Below are positions 1 through 6,298 of a DNA stretch of 7,432 nt, in pieces (position 1 is the first letter of the stretch; each line of letters opens with the position of its first letter). Source of the DNA: Thermoleophilia bacterium (GTDB lineage Bacteria; Actinomycetota; Thermoleophilia; Miltoncostaeales; Miltoncostaeaceae); NCBI GenBank assembly GCA_029861485.1, contig JAOTZF010000087.1:1-7432 (forward strand), written 5' to 3'. The notes below the pieces were generated by a model. That model made no database searches. It had not been told where the DNA came from and saw nothing but the letters and a program-made list of their open reading frames with translations. A program made the translations under genes and the position numbers.

Positions 1-1
1 G

Positions 2-982
2 CGCCAGGACAAGCCGCTGCACCCGCTCACCGAGGCGCGGCGACGCGCACCCGTCTACGACTGGACCGAAACACCGCCAACGCCGGAGTTCCTGGGCCCG
101 CGACTGATCGACGACCTCCCCTTGAGCGAGCTCGTGGACTACATCGACTGGACCTTCTTCTTCCACGCCTGGGAGATCCGCGGCAAGTACCCCGCGGTGC
201 TCGAGCACCCCGAGCACGGAGCGGCAGCGCGAGAGCTCTTCGACAATGCGCAACGCTTGCTCGATCGGCTGATCAGCGGCCGAGAGCTCCGGGCCCGCGG
301 TGTCTACGGCTTCTGGCCGGCGGCGAGCGACCAGGACGACATCATCGTCTTCTCCCCCGATGACCGCAGCGTAGAGATCGCTCGCTTCCCGATGCTCCGC
401 CAGCAGCGGAAGAAGGCCGACGACAAACCCCAGTACAGCCTCGCCGACTTCGTGGCGCCGCGCGGCAGTGGCGCACGCGATCATATTGGCGCGTTCGCGG
501 TAACCGCCGGAATCGGCGCCGACGATATCGCCGCTCGCTTCGAAGAGCAGCTCGACGATTACTCGGCCATCTTGGTCAAGGCACTCGCTGATCGCCTGGC
601 GGAGGCCTTCGCCGAGATGCTGCACGAGCGTGCCCGCGGGCAATGGGGGTACGAGACCGCGGGGCCCCTCACCAACGAGCAGCTGATCGCCGAGGACTAC
701 CGCGGCATCCGTCCGGCCTTCGGCTACCCGGCGTGCCCCGACCACACCCCCAAGCGCGACCTCTTCCGGCTACTCGGTGCGGCGGCGCTCGGGATGGAGC
801 TCTCCGAGAGCCTCGTGATGGTTCCCGCCGCGTCGGTCAGCGGCATCTACCTCGCCCACCCCGAAGCGCGCTATTTCGCGATCGGCCGGATCGGACGCGA
901 CCAGGTCGTTGACTATGGGGCCCGCGCCGGGATGACGCTGGGTGAGGCAGAGCGGTGGCTCGCGCCCAACCTGGGGTACTAG
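2..982 (+). CDS. metH: Cobalamin-dependent methionine synthase MetH, C-terminal part (partial, 5' end outside window)
   Basis: The reading frame is open from the first bases of the window and ends at TAG 980-982, giving the last 326 residues of a protein of usually about 1,100-1,250. This part is the AdoMet-binding reactivation domain, which binds S-adenosylmethionine and remethylates oxidised cob(II)alamin so that the cytosolic enzyme can resume methyl transfer from methyl-THF to homocysteine. Hallmarks seen: YIDWTFFFHAWEIRGKYP (about residues 47-64 of the fragment), the AdoMet motif RPAFGYPACPDHTPK starting at residue 237, the loop PAASVSGIYLAHPEARYF, and a C-terminal end of WLAPNLGY type. 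The family consensus at the AdoMet motif is RPAPGYPACPDHTEK, so Pro is replaced by Phe and Glu by Pro here, but the Arg and GY that contact AdoMet are kept. The substrate, folate and cobalamin domains lie upstream of the window. It converges with the dodecin gene across only 16 bases. Confidence 0.95.
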   Translation, partial: RQDKPLHPLTEARRRAPVYDWTETPPTPEFLGPRLIDDLPLSELVDYIDWTFFFHAWEIRGKYPAVLEHPEHGAAARELFDNAQRLLDRLISGRELRARGVYGFWPAASDQDDIIVFSPDDRSVEIARFPMLRQQRKKADDKPQYSLADFVAPRGSGARDHIGAFAVTAGIGADDIAARFEEQLDDYSAILVKALADRLAEAFAEMLHERARGQWGYETAGPLTNEQLIAEDYRGIRPAFGYPACPDHTPKRDLFRLLGAAALGMELSESLVMVPAASVSGIYLAHPEARYFAIGRIGRDQVVDYGARAGMTLGEAERWLAPNLGY

Positions 983-998
983 CCGGACTCCTGAGGGC

Positions 999-1205
999 TC
1001 ATTCCTCGAGGATGAAGGTGACCTTGAGGTCCACTCGGTACTCGACGACCTTGCCGTCCTCAACGACGACCTTCTGCTCCTGAATCCAGGCCCCCTGGAC
1101 GCCCCGTAGGGTTTCCGTCGCGCGCTCGATGCCCTTCGCAACGGCGTCCTCGAAGCTCTCGGTCGACGAGGAGATGATCTCGGTTACTCGAGCAACACTC
1201 GACAT
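999..1205 (-). CDS. Dodecin family flavin-binding protein
   Basis: This small protein of 68 residues has the dodecin beta-alpha-beta-beta layout: an N-terminal strand (VARVTEIISSS), a helix (SFEDAVAKGIERATETLRG), then two strands ending in VVEYRVDLKVTFILEE. Dodecins assemble as hollow dodecamers that store or buffer flavins in the cytosol, stacking the isoalloxazine ring on a conserved tryptophan, here Trp40 in GAWIQEQ. At the position where archaeal and many bacterial dodecins carry a flavin-contacting glutamine (YQV), this protein has Arg57 (YRV), a variant known in part of the family. The start ATG at 1205 is chosen because GGGGAG (1210-1215) lies 4 bases upstream. Upstream in-frame starts at 1217 (ATG) and 1241 have poorer sites and would add an atypical basic tail. 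It is monocistronic, convergent with metH and divergent from the next gene. Confidence 0.92.
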   Translation of the reverse strand: MSSVARVTEIISSSTESFEDAVAKGIERATETLRGVQGAWIQEQKVVVEDGKVVEYRVDLKVTFILEE

Positions 1206-1240
1206 GACACTCCCCATGCTGGTTCTCGTTCGCTCCCTCA

Positions 1241-1269
1241 ACGCTATGCCGTCGCCCCTCCGCCGACAA
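1241..1269 (-). promoter_or_regulatory. Putative promoter for the dodecin gene
   Basis: On the minus strand, TTGTCG (1269-1264) and TAGCGT (1246-1241) are separated by exactly 17 bases. This fits a housekeeping sigma-factor promoter of the TTGACN-17/18-TANNNT kind found in high-GC Gram-positives. Transcription would start about 30 bases before the dodecin ATG at 1205 and leave the GGGGAG ribosome site in the leader. The same 84-base spacer must also serve the rightward gene at 1290, for which I see no equally good match. The call rests on pattern matching only. Confidence 0.4.
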
Positions 1270-1289
1270 GTGGGCCGGCCCGAGGCCCG

Positions 1290-1817
1290 ATGAGACGCAG
1301 CGAGCTGAGGGCCCTCGGAGTGGAGCTCCCGCTGCTTCCGACGGTGGTGCTCGGGGCGCTACCAGGCGACGGACGCTGGGGCGAGCGCCTGTACCGCCTC
1401 GGCCTCGACGTCACCGCGAGCGGCGCAGCCGAGGACACGCTCAAGACGTGGACCGCTGCCCGCGACGCCTCAGGGCGCCGTCCGGCCAAGGCCCGCTCCA
1501 GCGCCCCGGCAGAGCTCATCGCCGCCGGCTGCGTGATCGTGGAGACCGTAGCCCCGGCCGATGGTGGGTACCGCATCGGGGATGACGAGATCGTGGTGAT
1601 CGTGGACGGTGCCGATCGGGCGGTCGAGGATCCAAGCGCCATCGCGCGGCCGATCGTCGAGGCCGCCCGCGGTACCGACCCGTCCAACCTCTGGATCGGC
1701 GCGGGCCCCGGCCTGCACCTGCTCCCTGAGAACATCGTCGAAGAGAAGCTCGCCGCGCTCGTCGAGGCAACGTTCCAGGCTCGACTGGCGCTCGCGAAGG
1801 ACCAATTCGACCTCTGA
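1290..1817 (+). CDS. Uncharacterised protein resembling the C-terminal end of a MetE/UroD-type barrel
   Basis: The product is 175 residues with no signal peptide or membrane segment, so probably cytosolic. I do not recognise it as a named family. Its end (NLWIGAGPGLHLLPENIVEEKLAALVEATFQAR) resembles the last strand-loop-helix of cobalamin-independent methionine synthase, where families read roughly LWVNPDCGLKTR...KLxALVEAAxxxR. The zinc-ligand Cys of PDCGL is Pro here (AGPGL), and no His/Cys zinc set is visible; the only cysteine is in AAGCVIVE. The N-terminal part (PTVVLGALPGDGRWGERLYRLGLDV) also looks like a barrel strand. At 175 residues it is about half a MetE catalytic barrel (about 350), so it cannot be an active methionine synthase by the known mechanism. 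The start ATG has GAGG (1282-1285) 4 bases upstream. The stop is 5 bases before the permease gene, suggesting co-transcription. The barrel relationship is my inference. Confidence 0.75.
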   Translation: MRRSELRALGVELPLLPTVVLGALPGDGRWGERLYRLGLDVTASGAAEDTLKTWTAARDASGRRPAKARSSAPAELIAAGCVIVETVAPADGGYRIGDDEIVVIVDGADRAVEDPSAIARPIVEAARGTDPSNLWIGAGPGLHLLPENIVEEKLAALVEATFQARLALAKDQFDL

Positions 1818-1822
1818 GCGCG

Positions 1823-3022
1823 GTGCGGCCGGGCTGGGTCTCACGCCTCGGCCCCTGGATCGGAATCGGGACCAGCCCTGCAGCGCTCATGCTGGGAGGT
1901 GGGCTGGGGCAGGATCTCGACGGCTGCTGGCTGGCCTCCTCGGCAGCGATCGGCATCGTCGCGCTCACCCTCCTCGCCACGGCGCAAGGAGCGCTGGGCC
2001 AGAGGCGCGGCACCAACATCAGTGGCGTCCTGGCGGGCCCCCTCGGCCGGCTCGGGGCGCGGCACGTCGCATCGTGGGTGATCGTCGCGATGATGCTCGG
2101 CTGGTTCGGCGTGAATGCGGGCGTCGGAGGGACCGCCCTCGGCCGGCTGCTCGGCGCCTCGGACGCCGCGGGGATTGCGCTGTTCGCGCTGATCGTGCTG
2201 GCGGTGGTCTGGCGGGGCCTCGGCACCCTGTCGTGGGTGGCCCTTGCCGCGGGTCTCGCGACGGTTGGCATCGGCGCATACGGGGTCATCCTCGCCCTTC
2301 GGGATACCGGGGCGCGTGCCGCGGAGACCGGCGGCGGCGATCTGCCGGCGGCGCTGGCGGGCGCGACGCTCGTGGTGGGTTACGGTGCGGCCTTTGCGCT
2401 GCGCTCGCCGGACTTCACGCTGGATCTCGCCAGGGGCCGGCACGTGCTCTGGTGCGCCGTTGCCGGGCTGAGCGCGCCACTGCTGATCTTCGTGGCCGCG
2501 GGTGCGGCCCTCCAGCGGGCGACCGGCACCTGGAATCTCGCCGAGGTGCTCGTCGAGCTCGACGCCGCTCGCGTCGCGCAGCTGTTCCTCGCCGTCGGCT
2601 TCACAGGTTCGGTCATGACGAATCTCCACTCGGGCGCCGCAGCCCTGATCGATGGCAGCCCCACGAATTCGCGCGCTGCAGCCCTGGTGCTGATCGGCGC
2701 CGGTGGCTCCGCGCTCGCCCTCGCAGGCCTCGCCGACCGGATGCTTGGCTACCTGGAGTTGATGGCGGTGTTGGCGCCGGGACTCGTGGTCCTGAGCGTC
2801 CTCTACTGGACATCCGGCTCTGTGACTCGCGACAAATGGGGTATTCCCGCCCTCATGGCCTGGGCGCTAGGGTTCGTGGCTGGCGTCGGTCTCGGTCTGG
2901 CCGGGTCGCCGCTTGCCCTTCCGGGGGCGCTCGCGCTTACCGGCGGCGCATACTTCACCATCACAGCCGTCCTCGGCCGTCGAGGACAACCTTGGGAGAC
3001 GAATGACGAGCACTGCCCTTGA
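1823..3022 (+). CDS. NCS1-type (cytosine permease CodB-like) membrane transporter
   Basis: The product is a 399-residue polytopic membrane protein with about 12 hydrophobic segments (roughly residues 10-30, 36-57, 82-104, 115-131, 135-158, 174-193, 208-230, 250-269, 284-304, 308-329, 339-360, 364-384). The motif GWFGVNAG (93-100) in the third segment and SPDFTLD (195-201) after the sixth correspond to GWFGVQ(A/V)G and the S/PDYTR region of nucleobase:cation symporter-1 proteins such as CodB. By homology it would import a nucleobase or related small heterocycle with H+ or Na+. The substrate cannot be read from the sequence. The start is taken as GTG 1823, since no ATG precedes the first segment and the next (1890) would cut into it; no clear ribosome site is visible, consistent with translational coupling to the gene ending 5 bases earlier. 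Its 3' end overlaps pckA by 20 bases. Confidence 0.85.
   Translation: MRPGWVSRLGPWIGIGTSPAALMLGGGLGQDLDGCWLASSAAIGIVALTLLATAQGALGQRRGTNISGVLAGPLGRLGARHVASWVIVAMMLGWFGVNAGVGGTALGRLLGASDAAGIALFALIVLAVVWRGLGTLSWVALAAGLATVGIGAYGVILALRDTGARAAETGGGDLPAALAGATLVVGYGAAFALRSPDFTLDLARGRHVLWCAVAGLSAPLLIFVAAGAALQRATGTWNLAEVLVELDAARVAQLFLAVGFTGSVMTNLHSGAAALIDGSPTNSRAAALVLIGAGGSALALAGLADRMLGYLELMAVLAPGLVVLSVLYWTSGSVTRDKWGIPALMAWALGFVAGVGLGLAGSPLALPGALALTGGAYFTITAVLGRRGQPWETNDEHCP
2994..2998 (+). promoter_or_regulatory. Ribosome binding site deciding the pckA start
   Basis: GGGAG lies 4 bases before the ATG at 3003, inside the last codons of the permease gene. It favours this ATG over the in-frame ATG at 2913, which would add about 30 non-conserved residues and overlap the permease gene by 110 bases. 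Confidence 0.6.
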
Positions 3023-4556
3023 CCTGAATGCGCACGGCATCTCACCGTCCGGCGAGGTCTTCGCGAACCTCTCCGTTCCGGGCCTGTACGAGCGCGCGCT
3101 GTTACAGCCCGACGTGCACATCGCCGAGGGGGGCCCGCTGGTCGTGGAGACCGGCGTGCATACGGGGCGGGCCCCCAAGGACAAGTTCGTGGTCGAGGAG
3201 CCCGGCAGCATAGATCGCATCTGGTGGGGCAGCATCAACCAGCCCATCGCCGAGGACAGCGCGAGCGGCCTGAAGCAGAAGCTGCAGGCCCACCTGAGCG
3301 CCCAGCCGCAGCTGTTCGTGGTCGACGCCTACGCGGGCGCCCACCCGGAGCGGCGTCTCAACGTCCGGGTGATCACCGAGAGCGCGTGGCATGCGCTCTT
3401 TGCGCGCACGCTGTTCATCAACCCGTCGCCGGAGGAGCTCGCCAGTCAGGAGACCCAGGCGGTCGTCTTCCACGCGCCCACCTTCGAGGCCGACCCCGAG
3501 GTCGACGGCACCCACCGCGGCAACTTCGTGGTGTTGCACCCGACCGACCTCACGATCTGCATCGGCGGCACCCACTACGCCGGCGAGATCAAGAAGTCGA
3601 TCTTCACCCTCATGAACGACCGCCTGCCACAGCAGGGCGTGTTCCCGATGCACTGCTCGGCCAACGTGGGCGACGACGGACGCTCGGCGATCTTCTTCGG
3701 CCTCTCCGGCACCGGCAAGACGACGCTCTCCGCCGACCCCGAGCGCGGGCTGATCGGAGACGACGAGCACGGCTGGGCGGACGACGGCGTCTTCAACATC
3801 GAAGGCGGCTGCTACGCCAAGGTCATCAACCTCTCGCCCGAGCAGGAGCCCGAGATCTGGGACGCCAGCCACCAGTTCGGCGCGGTGCTCGAGAACGTCG
3901 TGTTGGACCCGGTCACCCGGAGGATGGATCTCGAAGACTTCAGCAAGACCGAGAACACCCGCAGCGCCTACAGCCTCGAAGCGGTGGCGAACTCGGTGCC
4001 GGAGAAGCGCACCGGCCACCCGAGCGCTGTGATCATGCTCACCGCCGACGCGTTCGGCCTGCTGCCCCCGCTGGCGAAGCTGAGCCGCGAGCAGGCGATG
4101 GACTACTTCCTCGTGGGCTACACCGCGAAGGTCGCCGGCACTGAGGTGGGCGTCGTCGAGCCTGAGGCCACGTTCAGCGCGTGCTTCGGGGCTCCGTTCC
4201 TGCCGCAGCCACCCAAGGTCTACGCAGAGATGCTCGGCCGGAGGCTCGACGAGCACGGCTCCGGGGTCTGGCTCGTGAACACCGGTTGGACCGGCGGCCC
4301 CTACGGCGTGGGCCACCGCATGCCGATCTCGGCCACGCGCGCAATCGTGCGCGGCGCGCTCTCGGGTGAGCTCGCCTCGGCCGAGACCCGCACGGACCCG
4401 ATTTTCGGGCTCGAGGTGCCGATCGAGGTGCCGGGCGTCGACTCGTCGCTGCTGAACCCGCGCGAGACCTGGGACGACCCCGCCGCGTACGACGCCAAGG
4501 CCAAGGAGCTCGCGGGTCAGATCGCGGGTCAGGCAGCGAAGATGCGGGCAAGCTAG
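3003..4556 (+). CDS. pckA: Phosphoenolpyruvate carboxykinase (ATP)
   Basis: The 517-residue product matches the full length of bacterial ATP-type PEPCK (E. coli 540). It converts oxaloacetate and ATP to PEP, CO2 and ADP in the cytosol, the committed gluconeogenic step (EC 4.1.1.49). Active-site elements are intact: TGRAPKDKF with oxaloacetate/PEP-binding Arg56; GGTHYAGEIKKS (188-199) with metal-binding Lys198; FPMHCSANVG with metal-binding His217; the P-loop GLSGTGKTT (233-241) with Lys239; the kinase-2 motif LIGDDEHGW (250-258) with Asp254; ENTR (317-320); and NTGWTGGPYGVG near the C-terminus. The E. coli residues Lys213, His232, Lys254 and Asp269 map here with a constant offset of 15. The P-loop followed by SADPERGLIGDDEHGW is typical of the ATP class, not the GTP class. 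The start overlaps the permease gene by 20 bases, so the two are likely co-transcribed, although an internal promoter is possible. Confidence 0.97.
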   Translation: MTSTALDLNAHGISPSGEVFANLSVPGLYERALLQPDVHIAEGGPLVVETGVHTGRAPKDKFVVEEPGSIDRIWWGSINQPIAEDSASGLKQKLQAHLSAQPQLFVVDAYAGAHPERRLNVRVITESAWHALFARTLFINPSPEELASQETQAVVFHAPTFEADPEVDGTHRGNFVVLHPTDLTICIGGTHYAGEIKKSIFTLMNDRLPQQGVFPMHCSANVGDDGRSAIFFGLSGTGKTTLSADPERGLIGDDEHGWADDGVFNIEGGCYAKVINLSPEQEPEIWDASHQFGAVLENVVLDPVTRRMDLEDFSKTENTRSAYSLEAVANSVPEKRTGHPSAVIMLTADAFGLLPPLAKLSREQAMDYFLVGYTAKVAGTEVGVVEPEATFSACFGAPFLPQPPKVYAEMLGRRLDEHGSGVWLVNTGWTGGPYGVGHRMPISATRAIVRGALSGELASAETRTDPIFGLEVPIEVPGVDSSLLNPRETWDDPAAYDAKAKELAGQIAGQAAKMRAS

Positions 4557-4573
4557 AGCCCCACGGTCGCTGA

Positions 4574-4588
4574 CTGCCCGACGGGCGG
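4574..4588. terminator. Weak hairpin between convergent pckA and crotonase genes
   Basis: In the 37-base gap between the two convergent stop codons, CTGCCC (4574-4579) can pair with GGGCGG (4583-4588), with one G-T wobble and a 3-base loop. Neither strand has a run of T after it. It could act as a bidirectional terminator in a high-GC genome, but the stem is short and chance pairing is likely at this base composition. Confidence 0.25.
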
Positions 4589-4593
4589 CAATC

Positions 4594-5406
4594 TCAGCGC
4601 GCGCGAAAGTGCGGCGGCCGCTTGCCCCGAAAGGCAGCGAGCCCTTCGCGGAAATCCTCCGAGGCGAACGCCACGCGACGGGCCTCGTCGGCGAGTCGGG
4701 TTGCGTCCTCGCCCGGTAAGCCGTGGGCCAACGCGTCGATGACTCGGCGTGTGCCCGCGACCGCCAGCGGGGCCGAGGCCGCAACGGCCTGGGCCTCCTT
4801 ACGCGCGACTTCCCAGAGGTCGCGGTCTCGCACGACACGGTCGACCAGACCGATATCCCGCGCCCGGTCTGCGGTGATCGGCGTGCCGGTGAGAAAGAGC
4901 TCCTTCGCACGCGGCGCCCCGAGAGCCGCCACGAAGCGCTGCAGGCCCTGCGCGGTGTAGACCACTCCGATCTTGGCCGCGGGCATACCGAATCGGGCCC
5001 GTTCGGCGGCGATGCGCCAGTCACACGCCATCGCGAGCTCCAGCGCTCCGCCGAACGCGGCGCCGTTGATCACCCCGACCACGGGAACGGGGCACTCGCG
5101 GAGTGCCGCGGCGGCGCGGCCCAGGTGCTCCTCGGCGGTCGGCAAGTAGTCGACGAGCCCGCGGGCGTCGTGGTCGCCGAGGTCCAGGCCGCTCGAGAAG
5201 TGCCGGTCTCCCGATGCACCGAGAAGTGCTACTCGGATGCTCTCGGCGGGAGCGCGCAGGGCCTCGATCAGTGCGTCGAGCACAGGCCCGTCGAGGGCGT
5301 TGGCCCGCTTCGGATTGTCGATCCTCAGGCTGAGCGTGCCATCCTCCTCGTCGGCGAGGAGTCGACCGTGCTCAGAGGTGGTGTCGTTGGCGTCGGTGCT
5401 GGTCAT
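4594..5406 (-). CDS. Enoyl-CoA hydratase/isomerase (crotonase) family protein
   Basis: The 270-residue product has the usual length and layout of the crotonase fold. Oxyanion-hole segments are present: HFSSGLDL (69-76) and NGAAFGGALELAMACD (114-129), followed by FGMPAAKIG (139-147) and the C-terminal helices. Members act on acyl-CoA thioesters (hydration, double-bond shift, dehalogenation, decarboxylation). Glu123 in GALELAM matches the first catalytic glutamate of classical hydratases (rat Glu144). The second (rat Glu164, in FGQPEILLG) is replaced by Ala143, so simple hydratase activity is doubtful and the reaction is unassigned. The first 15 or so residues are non-conserved. ATG 5406 is the only plausible start: upstream codons reach a stop without a start, and downstream there is none before the conserved NPKRANALD. 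No Shine-Dalgarno is visible. The gene is divergent from, and overlaps, the reductase gene. Confidence 0.9.
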   Translation of the reverse strand: MTSTDANDTTSEHGRLLADEEDGTLSLRIDNPKRANALDGPVLDALIEALRAPAESIRVALLGASGDRHFSSGLDLGDHDARGLVDYLPTAEEHLGRAAAALRECPVPVVGVINGAAFGGALELAMACDWRIAAERARFGMPAAKIGVVYTAQGLQRFVAALGAPRAKELFLTGTPITADRARDIGLVDRVVRDRDLWEVARKEAQAVAASAPLAVAGTRRVIDALAHGLPGEDATRLADEARRVAFASEDFREGLAAFRGKRPPHFRAR

Positions 5407-6298
5407 GGGAGCCGGAGCGGTGGGCTCGTACTACGGGGCGCTACTCGGGCGTGCCGGTCACGACGTGCGCCTGATCTGCCGCGGTAGCCATCTGGACGCG
5501 ATGTCGCGCAGCGGCGGCATCAGCGTCGCCGAGTCCGACGGGACCCTATGGCACCAGGCGGTGAGCGCGACGCAGCGCCCCGCCCCACCACCCCCAGATC
5601 TCGCCCTGATCACCACCAAGTCCCATGACACGCTCGCTGCCGCCGAGGCGCTGGCGCCGGTCATCGGCGACCGCACCATGGTGCTCTCACTGCAGAATGG
5701 CGTCGAGAACGTGTCGCGAGCCGAGCGCGCGCTGGGCACTGGCCGCGTGCTGGCGGGCCAAGCCTTCGTCGGAGTCTGGATCGACGAGCCCGGGATCGTC
5801 GTGCATGGAGCCGAGGGACGCGTCAGCATCGGGGATCCGCTTGGTGGCGTCACCGAACGTGCAAAGCGCGCCCACGGTCTGCTTGCGCAGGCATGGGACG
5901 TCACCCTCGCCGATGACATCGTCTTCGACCAGTGGAAGAAGCTGCTCTGGAACGCCGGCTTCAATGCCCTCTGCGCGATCACCGGCTGCACTGCCGGGCA
6001 GGCGCTCGCCGAGCCGTCCGCCGCCTCAACCGTGCGCGCGGCAATGCAGGAGGTGGTCGCCATCGCGCGCGAGCACGGCATCACCCTGAGCGAGGCAGAT
6101 GTGGAGGAGATGGCCGCCGACAACCCGCAGCTGCGCGAATATCGCCCGTCGACCGCGCGCGACCTCGATGCAGGCAAGGCGGTGGAAAGCGACGCCCTGT
6201 GCGGGTTCATCTCGCGAGAGGGCGCTCACCTCGGGGTGCCGACCCCCGTGAACGATGTGCTCGATGCGCTGCTCGGCTTGCGCCAAGCCCCGAGCTAG
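5387..6298 (+). CDS. panE: 2-dehydropantoate 2-reductase family protein (ApbA/PanE)
   Basis: From TTG 5387 the product is 303 residues, the usual PanE length. It is predicted to reduce ketopantoate to pantoate with NADPH (EC 1.1.1.169), for coenzyme A synthesis. Seen: the Rossmann motif VMGAGAVGSYYG (GAGAVG at 8-13); the strand end LICRGSHL with an arginine suited to NADPH; LQNG (102-105); WKKLLWNAGFN with catalytic-type Lys185 and conserved Asn189/Asn193; and a C-terminal RDLDAGKAVESD with Glu267 in the position of the catalytic-domain glutamate, then GVPTPVND. The start is uncertain. GTG 5378 and 5381, TTG 5387, GTG 5396 and ATG 5405 are all in frame; 5387 keeps the first beta strand and has AGAGG 8 bases upstream, while 5405 would begin at MGAGAVG and lose that strand. 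No panB or panC is nearby, so a related 2-oxoacid reductase role is possible. It shares a CTAG with the stop of the opposing gene. Confidence 0.88.
   Translation: MASVLVMGAGAVGSYYGALLGRAGHDVRLICRGSHLDAMSRSGGISVAESDGTLWHQAVSATQRPAPPPPDLALITTKSHDTLAAAEALAPVIGDRTMVLSLQNGVENVSRAERALGTGRVLAGQAFVGVWIDEPGIVVHGAEGRVSIGDPLGGVTERAKRAHGLLAQAWDVTLADDIVFDQWKKLLWNAGFNALCAITGCTAGQALAEPSAASTVRAAMQEVVAIAREHGITLSEADVEEMAADNPQLREYRPSTARDLDAGKAVESDALCGFISREGAHLGVPTPVNDVLDALLGLRQAPS

Noticed and set aside
981..999. Possible hairpin between metH and dodecin stops (AGCC...GGCT)
   Set aside because: Only a four-base outer stem pairs cleanly. The inner pairs would need a bulge and a two-base loop, and there is no T run.
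1206..1289. Rightward promoter in the divergent spacer (TATGCC near 1245)
   Set aside because: No acceptable -35 element lies at the right distance; the match is no better than chance.
2913..3002. Longer pckA product starting at ATG 2913
   Set aside because: The extra 30 residues do not resemble PEPCK, the overlap with the permease would be 110 bases, and a good ribosome site precedes ATG 3003.
1609..3006. Plus-strand open frame (465 codons) across the MetE-like and permease genes
   Set aside because: The translation is Arg/Pro/Ser-rich with no membrane or domain pattern, while the overlapping frame encodes a coherent 12-segment permease.
3102..5024. Long minus-strand open frame (640 codons) antisense to pckA and running into the crotonase gene
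   Set aside because: Its product is an Arg/Ala/His/Val-rich sequence without domains, and it overlaps two well-supported genes. Long antisense frames are expected opposite high-GC genes with GC-rich third positions.
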